From Kitasatospora setae KM-6054 (GTDB taxonomy: Bacteria > Actinomycetota > Actinomycetes > Streptomycetales > Streptomycetaceae), in contig NC_016109.1 of assembly GCF_000269985.1 (NCBI RefSeq), positions 4,960,001 to 5,024,000 on the forward strand: a DNA stretch of 64,000 nt, in the 5' to 3' direction. How positions within the stretch are numbered: position 1 is the first letter of the stretch; each line of letters starts with the position of its first letter. Of the stretch, positions 54,155 through 61,997 are shown piece by piece. The notes below the pieces were generated by a model, which had not been told where the DNA came from, did no database searches, and was given only the letters and a program-made list of their open reading frames with translations. The position numbers and the translations under genes were made by a program.

Positions 54155-56803
54155 ATGATTCCTCAGCCCCCGTCCGGGCCCGCCGCCACGCCCCCGCCGA
54201 CCCCGGCTGCCGCCGCGGCGCCGACCGCGACCGCGACCGAGACCGGGGCCCCGACCGCGACCGCGATGCGGCGGGCGCTGCGCCGGGCCCGGGACGGCGT
54301 GGCGCTGGACGCGGCGGAGGGCGCGGTGCTGCTCCAGGCCCGCGGCGACGACCTGGCCGAGCTGTGCGCGGTCGCGGCCCGGGTCCGGGACGCGGGCCTG
54401 GAGCAGGCGGGCCGCCCGGGCGTCATCACGTACTCGCGGAAGGTGTTCATCCCGCTGACCCGGCTGTGCCGGGACCGCTGCCACTACTGCACCTTCGCGA
54501 CCGTCCCCGGCAGGCTCCGCAAGGACGGCCACGGCCTCTACCTCTCCCCGGACGAGGTGCTGGACATCGCCCGCAAGGGCGCCGAACTCGGCTGCAAGGA
54601 AGCCCTGTTCACGCTCGGCGACCGCCCCGAGGAGCGCTGGCCGGAGGCCCGCGAGTGGCTGGACGCGCACGGCTACGACGACACCCTGGCGTACGTCCGG
54701 GCGATGGCCGTGCGGGTGCTGGAGGAGACCGGGCTGCTGCCGCACCTCAACCCGGGCGTGCTGTCCTGGACGGACTTCCAGCGGCTCAAGCCGGTCGCCC
54801 CGTCGATGGGCATGATGCTGGAGACCACCGCCGTCCGGCTCTGGTCCGAGCCCGGCGGCCCGCACCACGGCTCGCCCGACAAGGAGCCCGCCGTCCGGCT
54901 GCGGGTGCTGGAGGACGCCGGGCGCAGCGCGGTCCCGTTCACCACCGGGGTGCTGATCGGCATCGGCGAGACCCACCTGGAGCGGGCCGAGTCGCTGCTG
55001 GCGATCCGCAAGGTGGCCCGCGCCTACCAGGGCGTGCAGGAGGTGATCGTGCAGAACTTCCGGGCCAAGCCGGACACCGCGATGCGCGCCATGCCGGACG
55101 CCGAACTCTCCGAGCTGGCGGCCGCGGTGGCGGTGGCCCGGCTGGTGCTCGGCCCGGCCGCCCGGATCCAGGCCCCGCCGAACCTGGTGGACGCCGAGTA
55201 CGCGCTGCTGATCGGCGCCGGCCTGGACGACTGGGGCGGGGTCTCCCCGCTGACGCCCGACCACGTCAACCCGGAGCGCCCCTGGCCGCACGTCGAGGAA
55301 CTGGCCGCGCGCACCGCCGCCGCCGGGTTCACCCTGCGCGAGCGGCTGACGATCCACCCCGAGTACCTGAAGCGCGGCGAACCCTGGCTGGACCCGCGGC
55401 TGCTGCCGCACGTCCGGGCGCTCGCCGACCCGGCCACCGGCCTGGCCGTCGAGGGCCGGATCCCGGTCGGCCTGCCCTGGCAGGAGCCCGACGAGCCGAT
55501 GACCGGCGGCGGCCGCACCGACCTGTTCCGCACCGTCGACACCGAGGGCCGCACCGGCGACCGGCGCTCCGACTTCGACGACGTGTACGGCGACTGGGAG
55601 GCGCTGCGCGAACAGGCCGCGCCGGCCGTCCCCCGCCGGCTCGACGCGGACCTGCGGGCCGCGCTGTCCACCGCCGCCGACGACCCGGTCAAACTGACCG
55701 ACGACCAGGCGCTGGCGCTGTTCCAGGCCGACGGCGACGCGCTCGACGCGCTCACCCGGATCGCCGACGACCTGCGCCGCGACACCGTCGGCGAGGACGT
55801 CACCTACTGCGTCACCCGGAACATCAACTTCACCAACGTCTGCTACACCGGCTGCCGGTTCTGCGCCTTCGCGCAGCGCCGCACCGACGCCGACGCCTAC
55901 ACCCTCTCGCTCGACCAGGTCGCCGAACGGGCCGAGCAGGCCTGGCGGGTCGGCGCGACCGAGGTGTGCATGCAGGGCGGTATCCACCCGGACCTGCCGG
56001 GCACCGCCTACTTCGACATCGCGCGGGCCGTGAAGGAGCGGGTGCCCGGCATCCACGTGCACGCGTTCTCCCCGATGGAGGTGGTCAACGGGGCGACCCG
56101 CACCGGCCTGCCGATCCGCGAGTGGCTGCTGCGCGCCAAGGACGCCGGGCTGGACTCGATCCCCGGCACGGCCGCCGAGATCCTCGACGACGAGGTCCGC
56201 TGGGTGCTGACCAAGGGCAAACTGCCCGCCGCGACCTGGGTCGAGGTGGTCACCACCGCGCACGAGCTGGGCCTGCGCTCGTCCTCGACGATGATGTACG
56301 GCCACGTCGACAGTCCGCGGCACTGGCTGGGCCACCTGCGGCTGCTCGCCGAACTCCAGCAGCGCACCGGCGGGTTCACCGAGTTCGTCACGCTGCCGTT
56401 CGTGCACACCAACGCGCCGGTCTACCTGGCCGGCATCGCCCGGCCGGGACCGACCGCCCGCGACAACCGGGCGGTCACCGCGATGGCCCGGCTGCTGCTG
56501 CACCCGCATCTCACCAACATCCAGACCAGCTGGGTCAAGCTCGGCGCGGAGGGTGCCGCCGAGATGCTCCGCTCCGGCGCCAACGACCTCGGCGGCACCC
56601 TGATGGAGGAGACCATCTCCCGGATGGCGGGTTCCTCCTGGGGCTCCTACCGGTCGGTCCGCGACCTGGAGGCGATCGCCGCGCTGGCCGGCCGCCCGGC
56701 CCGCCAGCGCACCACCACCTACGGCGAGGTGCCCGCCGAGCGCCGCGCGGCCGCGCTGGCCTCCGACGGGCACCTGCCCGCGCTGCTGCCCCTGGCGGAC
56801 TAG
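54155..56803 (+). CDS. fbiC: Bifunctional FO synthase (CofG/CofH fusion)
   Basis: An 882-aa double radical SAM enzyme that joins tyrosine and 5-amino-6-ribitylamino-uracil to make FO, the F420 chromophore. The first half (CofG) has CRDRCHYC at about 105-112; the second (CofH) has CYTGCRFC at about 563-570 and WRVGATEVCMQGGIHPDLPG. N-terminal about 37 residues are low-complexity Ala/Thr/Pro; the fold starts at MRRALRRARDGVALD. Start 54155 agrees with the leaderless -10. The C-terminus is of normal type (TTTYGEVPAERRAAALASDG). The last two bases of its TAG stop are the first two of the MITE. Confidence 0.95.
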   Translation: MIPQPPSGPAATPPPTPAAAAAPTATATETGAPTATAMRRALRRARDGVALDAAEGAVLLQARGDDLAELCAVAARVRDAGLEQAGRPGVITYSRKVFIPLTRLCRDRCHYCTFATVPGRLRKDGHGLYLSPDEVLDIARKGAELGCKEALFTLGDRPEERWPEAREWLDAHGYDDTLAYVRAMAVRVLEETGLLPHLNPGVLSWTDFQRLKPVAPSMGMMLETTAVRLWSEPGGPHHGSPDKEPAVRLRVLEDAGRSAVPFTTGVLIGIGETHLERAESLLAIRKVARAYQGVQEVIVQNFRAKPDTAMRAMPDAELSELAAAVAVARLVLGPAARIQAPPNLVDAEYALLIGAGLDDWGGVSPLTPDHVNPERPWPHVEELAARTAAAGFTLRERLTIHPEYLKRGEPWLDPRLLPHVRALADPATGLAVEGRIPVGLPWQEPDEPMTGGGRTDLFRTVDTEGRTGDRRSDFDDVYGDWEALREQAAPAVPRRLDADLRAALSTAADDPVKLTDDQALALFQADGDALDALTRIADDLRRDTVGEDVTYCVTRNINFTNVCYTGCRFCAFAQRRTDADAYTLSLDQVAERAEQAWRVGATEVCMQGGIHPDLPGTAYFDIARAVKERVPGIHVHAFSPMEVVNGATRTGLPIREWLLRAKDAGLDSIPGTAAEILDDEVRWVLTKGKLPAATWVEVVTTAHELGLRSSSTMMYGHVDSPRHWLGHLRLLAELQQRTGGFTEFVTLPFVHTNAPVYLAGIARPGPTARDNRAVTAMARLLLHPHLTNIQTSWVKLGAEGAAEMLRSGANDLGGTLMEETISRMAGSSWGSYRSVRDLEAIAALAGRPARQRTTTYGEVPAERRAAALASDGHLPALLPLAD

Positions 56804-56996
56804 TGCCGCGTCAGGCAACCTTCGCCCGTCGCGACGCCCGGCACGCGCCCTCCTTGCCCGCCACCGGGCAGGAGGGGCCCGCTCGCCGCACCGGACGAAA
56901 GCCCAAGTACATCCAGTACGAGGACTTCCGGCCGGCACGCCGATAGCACGCACCGGACGCCGCTCCTTGACGGCAAAGGTTGCCTGACGCGGCACT
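56802..56996. mobile_element. MITE-like element, 195 bp, with perfect 21-bp terminal inverted repeats
   Basis: The left end (56802-56822, starting AGTGCCGCGTCAGG) and the right end (56976-56996, ending CCTGACGCGGCACT) are exact 21-bp inverted repeats; pairing continues to about 25 bp with one mismatch. There is no transposase, and the interior holds a second imperfect stem (CCCTCC...GGAGGG). No target-site duplication is visible. It separates two convergent genes by 0 and 5 nt, so as RNA it would fold into a long stem and probably terminates both. A parent transposase is presumably elsewhere in the genome. Confidence 0.8.
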
Positions 56997-57001
56997 GGGC
57001 C

Positions 57002-58108
57002 CTAACCCGCCAGCAGGCTCCGGCGCAGCTCCCGGGCGTCCACGCCGAGGCCCCGCCCCAGGTAGGCGTCGAAGGTGCCGTAGCGGGCCGCCACCTCGTC
57101 GAAGCCGGCCGCCAGGTACTCGGGGCGGACGTCCAGCAGCGGCCGGTACAGCGCCTGGTAGGCGGGCGGCAGCTGGGCCAGGACCGCGGCGTTGGCCTGC
57201 GCCCGGTAGGTGTTGGACGCCAGGTAGTCGGCCCGGACGGTCTCCGCCGGGACGCCGAGCGCGGTCAGCAGCGCGGCCGCGCCCCAGCCGGTGCGGTCCT
57301 TGCCGGCGGTGCAGTGGAACAGCACCGCGCCGCGGCCGCCGGCGGCGTCCAGCAGCTGCCCGTAGGCGGCGCGGGCGCTGTCGGCGGAGACCATGGTGCG
57401 CTCGCCGGCGATCATCGCGTCGACCGCGGCCTGCGGGCTGGTGACGTTGAACTGCCCGGTGTCGGCGGTGCCCAGGACGTTCGCCGCCACGCTCCGCGCG
57501 CCGGCCGGCAGCCGGTCCGGGGCGGCCTGCCGCTCGGCCGGGGTGCGCAGGTCGAAGACGGTGCGGATGCCCAGCCGGCGCAGCTTGGCGAGGTCCTGGT
57601 CGGTGAGCTTGGACAGGTCGTCCGAGCGGTACACCCGGCCGAGCCGCACCCAGCGGCCGTCCGCCGTCCGGTAGCCGCCCAGGTCGCGGAAGTTGGGGGC
57701 GGAGGCCAGGTGCAGCGAGCGGTCGGCGACCACCAGCGGGGCGCCCCGGTCCGGGACCAGCTCGAAGTACCAGCGGTCGGCCGCGCCGAGGCCGGAGACG
57801 GTGACGGTGGCGCTGCCGGCGCCGCGCGCGACGGCCGCGCGGTGCGGCACGTGCTCCTGGTCGGTGCCCGCGTACACGGTGACGTGCCGGGCGCCCGGGG
57901 CGGTCCAGGACAGGGTGAAGGAGCCGTCGGCCTGCTGGACGGCGGTCGCGGCGGTGAACGGGATCGCGTGCGCCGAGTGCTGTGCCGAGTGCTGCGCCGG
58001 GTCGGCGGACGGGGCGGCGAGGGCGGGGGCGGCGAACCCGGGGGCGGTGACGGTCAGCGCGGCGGTGAGGGCGGCCGCGGCGACCAGCCTGGTGCGGGGG
58101 GAGGTCAT
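57002..58108 (-). CDS. Secreted tyrosine-protein phosphatase
   Basis: A 368-aa exported phosphatase. Sec signal peptide (RTRLVAAAALTAALTVTAPGFAAPALA), a fibronectin-III-like segment at about 50-115 (GSFTLSWTAPGARHVTVYAGTDQ), then the catalytic domain. APNFRDLGGYRTADGRWVRLGRVYRSDDLSKLT and VLFHCTAGKDRTGWGAAALL give the CX5R loop with Cys and Arg. It belongs to the DSP/Tyr_phosphatase_3 group, some of which act on phosphoinositides or triphosphorylated sugars. ATG 58108 gives the clean signal peptide. Stop begins 5 nt beyond the MITE. Confidence 0.88.
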   Translation of the reverse strand: MTSPRTRLVAAAALTAALTVTAPGFAAPALAAPSADPAQHSAQHSAHAIPFTAATAVQQADGSFTLSWTAPGARHVTVYAGTDQEHVPHRAAVARGAGSATVTVSGLGAADRWYFELVPDRGAPLVVADRSLHLASAPNFRDLGGYRTADGRWVRLGRVYRSDDLSKLTDQDLAKLRRLGIRTVFDLRTPAERQAAPDRLPAGARSVAANVLGTADTGQFNVTSPQAAVDAMIAGERTMVSADSARAAYGQLLDAAGGRGAVLFHCTAGKDRTGWGAAALLTALGVPAETVRADYLASNTYRAQANAAVLAQLPPAYQALYRPLLDVRPEYLAAGFDEVAARYGTFDAYLGRGLGVDARELRRSLLAG

Positions 58109-58293
58109 GGACGCCGACCGTAGGCACACCGGCCACGGGCCCGGTGACCTGCGGGTGTCCGCACCACGGCGGACGGTTGAACGAATCGATGTTCGGGACG
58201 GATCGCCGTTTCGCGCGCTCCTTCGAATAAAGTGCGTCTACTGTCCGCGTCCGCGCCGGTGTCCGTCTCCACCGACCGAAAGGGTTCCGTCCC

Positions 58294-59403
58294 GTGATGC
58301 CTCTGTGGTCACGCGCCCAGCAGCAGGACTTCCGCAGCCGGGTCCGGGGCTGTCTGCTCGGCGGCGCGATCGGGGACGCGCTCGGCGGCGGCATCGAGTT
58401 CGAGCAGCTGGAGCAGATCCGGGCGGTCCACGGCGAGGCCGGCGTGGCCGGCTACGTCCCCGCCTACGGGCGGCGCGGCGCGATCACCGACGACACCCAG
58501 ATGACGCTGTTCACCGTCGACGGCCTGATCCGTTCGCACATCAGCCGCGACAGCGGCGCCTGGCACCCGCCGTCCGACGTGCACCGCGCCTACCTGCGCT
58601 GGTACGCCACCCAGCAGGACTGGGGGCCGGACGAGCGCCGCAAGGACCTGGGCTGGCTCGGCCGCGAGGAGTGGCTGTACGCCCGCCGCGCCCCCGGGCA
58701 GGCCTGCCTGTCCGGCCTGGCGGGCACCGAGAACGGGCCGCTGCCGACCGTCGAGGAGCCGCGCAACCCCGGCTCCAAGGGCTGCGGCACCGTGATGCGG
58801 GCCGCCCCGTTCGGGCTGCTCACCGCCTGGGACCCGGCGCTGGTCTTCCAGCTCGCCGTCGAGTGCTCGGTGCTGACCCACGGCCACCCCACCGGCTACC
58901 TGTCCGCCGGGGCGTTCGCGGTGATCGTGCACGCGGTCGCCCGCGGCGGCACCCTGGAGGAGGGCGTGCACCTGGCGCTGGCCCTGCTCTCCGAGCGCAC
59001 CGGCCACGAGGAGACCACCGCCGCCCTGCGCGCCGCGCTGGACGCCGTCCGGGCCGGGGCGCCGTCCCCCGAGCGGGTCGAGGAGCTCGGCGAGGGCTGG
59101 GTCGCCGAGGAGGCGCTCGCCATCGGCCTGTACTGCGCGCTGGTCGCCGAGGACGTCCGCAGCGGCCTGCTGCTGGCCGTCAACCACTCCGGCGACAGCG
59201 ACTCCACCGGCTCGATCTGCGGCAACCTGCTCGGCGCCCTGCACGGCGAGACCGCCCTCCCGCCGGACCTGCTGGCCGAGTTGGAGGGCCGGGGCACCGT
59301 GCTGGAACTCGCCGACGACCTGGTGCTGGAACTGCTGCACGGCCCCGAACTGCACGGCACCGAAGCCTGGAGCACCCGCTACCCGGTCGCCGCGACCGGC
59401 TGA
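58294..59403 (+). CDS. ADP-ribosylglycohydrolase family protein
   Basis: A 369-aa enzyme of the DraG/ARH fold that removes ADP-ribose from proteins or small molecules. RVRGCLLGGAIGDALGGGIEFEQL and TDDTQMTLF supply one set of Mg ligands; NHSGDSDSTGSICGNLLGAL supplies the D-x-D-S-T set. Starts GTG 58294 and ATG 58297 are adjacent in frame; a gaaaggg site precedes. Full family length. No ADP-ribosyltransferase is adjacent. Confidence 0.9.
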   Translation: MMPLWSRAQQQDFRSRVRGCLLGGAIGDALGGGIEFEQLEQIRAVHGEAGVAGYVPAYGRRGAITDDTQMTLFTVDGLIRSHISRDSGAWHPPSDVHRAYLRWYATQQDWGPDERRKDLGWLGREEWLYARRAPGQACLSGLAGTENGPLPTVEEPRNPGSKGCGTVMRAAPFGLLTAWDPALVFQLAVECSVLTHGHPTGYLSAGAFAVIVHAVARGGTLEEGVHLALALLSERTGHEETTAALRAALDAVRAGAPSPERVEELGEGWVAEEALAIGLYCALVAEDVRSGLLLAVNHSGDSDSTGSICGNLLGALHGETALPPDLLAELEGRGTVLELADDLVLELLHGPELHGTEAWSTRYPVAATG

Positions 59404-59418
59404 CGCCGGACTCCGGCA

Positions 59419-59488
59419 GGGGCTCCACCGGGGGCTCCACCAGGGGTTCCACCGGGCACTCCGGACGGCTCCGGACGGCTCCGGACGC
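59419..59488 (+). repeat. Two short tandem repeat tracts
   Basis: A 12-bp period with three copies of GGGGCTCCACC (59419, 59431, 59443, last with one change) is followed by three copies of a 10-bp unit CTCCGGACGG (59459, 59469, 59479). They are non-coding and precede a terminator. Confidence 0.7.
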
Positions 59489-59526
59489 GGAGGTGCCCGC
59501 CGCGCGGGAAGCGGCGGGCACCTCCG
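59488..59526. terminator. Bidirectional terminator
   Basis: CGGAGGTGCCCGCCGC (59488-59503) pairs with GCGGCGGGCACCTCCG (59511-59526), 16 bp perfect, 7-nt loop, between the glycohydrolase and the convergent DUF397 gene. Confidence 0.87.
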
Positions 59527-59542
59527 AAGCCGTGCGGCGGAC

Positions 59543-59749
59543 TCAGACCTCGCCGAAGCGGCCCGTGCCGGCCGCCGCGGCGAACGCGGCCCAGGACTCG
59601 CCGGAGAAGCGCAGCTGCGGCCCCTGCGGGTCCTTGGAGTCACGGACCGCGATCGAGGCCGGACCCGGCACGGCGATCTCGACGCACGCGCCGTTGCCGC
59701 CGCTGTAGCTGCTCTTGCGCCAGGTCAGGCTCTCGGTGGCCTTGCTCAT
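59543..59749 (-). CDS. DUF397 protein
   Basis: A 68-aa protein, LTWRKSSYSGGNGACVEIAVPGPASIAVRDSKDPQGPQLRFSGESWAAFAAAAGTG, a textbook DUF397 sequence. ATG 59749 overlaps the upstream regulator gene by 4 nt. DUF397 and DUF5753-type regulators form very common pairs in streptomycetes and are linked to development; their biochemical role is undefined. Confidence 0.93.
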   Translation of the reverse strand: MSKATESLTWRKSSYSGGNGACVEIAVPGPASIAVRDSKDPQGPQLRFSGESWAAFAAAAGTGRFGEV

Positions 59750-60603
59750 TTCATGAACTCCTCTGCGATGGTGGTGATCATCGACCTGCTCTCCGCGACG
59801 CTCAGCGCCGCGGCCCTCAGGTGGTCGTACAGATTGGTATAGCGGCGTACGTCGGCGTCCTTCTCCAGGTAGAGATCGCTCGTCACTCCTTCGAAGTAGA
59901 CGACCGTGGAATCCGCCGACTCCGGGAACTCCAGCAAGGAGAATGTGCCGGTCATGCCGGGGTGCGAGCCGTGGGTGAACGGAATGACCTGCAAGTTGAT
60001 GTTCGCCCGCTCGCCCAGCTCGACCAGTTGGTACAACTGCTCGGCCATCACGACCTTCCCGCCGACCTGGCGGCGCAGCACGGCCTCGTCTATGACGACC
60101 CACAGGCTGCCCAACTGGTCCTCGCCGCGGATGCGGTGCTGCCGCTTCAGCCGGACGTCCACCCGGCGGCGGATCGCGGTCGGGTCGGTGTCCGGCTGCG
60201 TCCCGGCCACCACCGCCTCCGCGTACTCGCGGGTCTGCAGCAGCCCCGGCACGAACGAGGACTCGTACGCCCGGATCGAGGACGCCTCGGCCTCCAGGCC
60301 GATGTACACGCTGTACGGGATGTCCCCGAACTCGTGCCACCAGCCGCGCTGCCGGGACTCCTTGGCCATCTCCATCAGCCCGGCGCGGACCCGCTCGTCC
60401 TCGACCTCGTACACGTCGCACAGGTCGCGGACGTCCCGCTGGCTGATCGAGCGGCGGCCGTTCTCCAGCCGGCTGATCTTCGACTGGGAGACCATCAGGC
60501 GGCCGGCCACCTCTTCGGCGGTCATCCCCTTGAGCTCGCGCAGGCGCCGGAGTTCGGCGCCGAGCCTGCGACGGCGGACCGTCGGGTTCACGCTGGCGGA
60601 CAC
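59746..60603 (-). CDS. XRE-family regulator with DUF5753 domain
   Basis: A 285-aa regulator. HTH_31 domain: RRLGAELRRLRELKGMTAEEVAGRLMVSQSKISRLENGRRS at about 12-52; the rest is DUF5753 (EAEASSIRAYESSFVPGLLQTREYAEAVV, ... VIPFTHGSHPGMTGTFSLLEFP). GTG 60603 follows cggaggtc. Overlap with DUF397 implies coupled expression. Palindromes upstream are candidate autoregulatory sites. Confidence 0.93.
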   Translation of the reverse strand: MSASVNPTVRRRRLGAELRRLRELKGMTAEEVAGRLMVSQSKISRLENGRRSISQRDVRDLCDVYEVEDERVRAGLMEMAKESRQRGWWHEFGDIPYSVYIGLEAEASSIRAYESSFVPGLLQTREYAEAVVAGTQPDTDPTAIRRRVDVRLKRQHRIRGEDQLGSLWVVIDEAVLRRQVGGKVVMAEQLYQLVELGERANINLQVIPFTHGSHPGMTGTFSLLEFPESADSTVVYFEGVTSDLYLEKDADVRRYTNLYDHLRAAALSVAESRSMITTIAEEFMK

Positions 60604-60842
60604 ATCGACCTCCGGGCCTACTTCTGGCAACAGTGCGGTAATTGGTACCAACCCCCCTGACGCTGAGCAGCATGACACCTCAACTGCGGTCCGTGCCCAG
60701 GAATCGCGGTACCGCAGTAGAACAGACCGTCGGAAAATAGCTCAATCGGGATCCCGGGGCTTGCGCACGGCGCGCCTACCCGGTATAGGGATCCGCTTGC
60801 GCTAGACGGCCCCTGACGGGCGGTCGGGCGCTGGCGCTCCGG
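60604..60842 (-). promoter_or_regulatory. Promoter/operator region of the XRE-DUF397 operon
   Basis: About 240 nt of lower GC with two exact 10-bp palindromes: TTGGTACCAA (60642-60651) and GCGGTACCGC (60706-60715), both centred on GGTACC. An inverted pair ACTGCGGT (60683-60690) and ACCGCAGT (60711-60718) is also present. No -10/-35 pair is clear. Confidence 0.45.
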
Positions 60843-60892
60843 GGCGTTCCGGGGGGTTCCGGAGCGCTCCGCGCGGAACACCCCGGAACGCC
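60843..60892. terminator. Hairpin beyond GPP34
   Basis: GGCGTTCCGGGG (60843-60854) pairs with CCCCGGAACGCC (60881-60892), 12 bp, plus an inner 5-bp stem after one mismatch. Confidence 0.55.
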
Positions 60893-60895
60893 GAA

Positions 60896-60934
60896 GGGCG
60901 GGCGGCCCGGTGCATCGCACCGGGCCGCCCGCCC
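60896..60934 (-). terminator. Very strong terminator of the GPP34 gene
   Basis: GGGCGGGCGGCCCGGTGC (60896-60913) pairs with GCACCGGGCCGCCCGCCC (60917-60934), an 18-bp perfect stem with a 3-nt loop, 34 nt past the GPP34 stop. The hairpin at 60843-60892 lies directly after it. Confidence 0.88.
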
Positions 60935-60968
60935 ACTCGTCGAACCGATCGCTAACGGCGTGCGCCGC

Positions 60969-61697
60969 TCATCGCGCGCCCACCCGACTGGCCACCCCGC
61001 GCCCCGCGGCCGCCGGACGACCGGCCGGACCGCGCGAACCCGCCGGTGCCGACCTGCCCTGCTGCTGCTGGGCGGGCAGACCGTTCTGCACGTCCATCAC
61101 CGCGTGGGCCACCATGCCGCCCAGCGGGTCGTACCTGATCAGGTCCCGCAGCCGGGAGCGCGAGGACCGCCCCTCGTTGCCCGGGTACAGGTGCTTGCCC
61201 AGGCCGACCGCGTGCGCCAGCGCCGCCAGCGCGGCCGTCCGCGGGTCCGGCGGCACGCCGGTGCGGATCGCCGTGTCCAGCCGCTGCTTGATCGCCGCGT
61301 TGGTGCAGTCGTCCGACGCCTGGTAGCGCGTCGTCGGCAACACCCCGCAGACCTGCCCCGCGACGGCCGTCACCATGCCGCACCTCTCCAGGTGCGCCAG
61401 GTACGTCTGCCGCAGGCCCAGGCGCGGACCGCCGATCCAGTGCGCGGCGCGCACCGGACTGCCGCGTCGGCGCAACAGCTCCAATGCGTGGTCAAGTGTC
61501 GGGTCACCGGTCGGCCGTGGCACCACCACGGCGATCCGGTCCCCGTCCGGGACTATCCTTCCGGCCAGGGACAGCTCGACGAGCTGCGCCCCGGCAAGTC
61601 CGAGGTCGAGGGTCTGCGGCTGCGCGGTGGTACCCGTGGCCGGGTCCAGCGCCAGCAACAGCAACTCCTCGGGAATGGTTCGACGGCCTCTGCCCAT
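60969..61697 (-). CDS. GPP34 (GOLPH3/VPS74-like) family protein
   Basis: A 242-aa soluble protein: TIPEELLLLALDPATGTTAQPQTLDLGLAGAQLVELSLAGRIVPDGDRIAVV is the usual opening of bacterial GPP34 proteins. Further landmarks are LLRRRGSPVRAAHWI and LGKHLYPGNEGRSSRSRLRDLIRYDPL. The eukaryotic relatives bind phosphatidylinositol 4-phosphate. The bacterial function is not known. A Gln/Ala/Gly/Arg-rich tail of about 35 residues follows the domain. ATG 61697 follows ggggagg. Divergent from the carboxypeptidase gene. Confidence 0.9.
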   Translation of the reverse strand: MGRGRRTIPEELLLLALDPATGTTAQPQTLDLGLAGAQLVELSLAGRIVPDGDRIAVVVPRPTGDPTLDHALELLRRRGSPVRAAHWIGGPRLGLRQTYLAHLERCGMVTAVAGQVCGVLPTTRYQASDDCTNAAIKQRLDTAIRTGVPPDPRTAALAALAHAVGLGKHLYPGNEGRSSRSRLRDLIRYDPLGGMVAHAVMDVQNGLPAQQQQGRSAPAGSRGPAGRPAAAGRGVASRVGAR

Positions 61698-61997
61698 CCA
61701 AGCCTCCCCGCGTGGATGAATGACAGGGTGACGCCTCTCACACAGGCTTGTCGAGTACGCCTCCGAATCGTGACCTTGCCCGGGCAGGGTGGAACCACCG
61801 CCGGACGGCTCCGCGTCCCACCGGGCAACGGCCCGTACGGGCAGGAAAAACCGCCGGTCGGGCGGGGTGCGGCGGGCCCTCGCGGGTTCGGTGCCGGAGA
61901 CTGTACAGGTGCCGGGCCGGGTCGAGAACCCGCCCGAAAAAAACCAGCTTGTGTGATCGGACCGGCGGTGCCGGGCGGACGAGGAGGAGTGGGTTAC
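61698..61997. other. Divergent intergenic region, GPP34 and dacA
   Basis: 300 nt without a gene. It includes an A-tract around 61936-61943 and AT-richer DNA near 61940-61960, probably the carboxypeptidase promoter. No repeat or known operator is visible. Confidence 0.4.

Noticed and set aside
56823..56946. Short coding potential inside the MITE (ends ...KYIQYEDFRPARR)
   Set aside because: No start with ribosome site and no recognisable product; it is an arm and loop of the element.
59419..59488. CRISPR array
   Set aside because: The repeats are contiguous 10-12 bp units without spacers, and there are no cas genes in the window.
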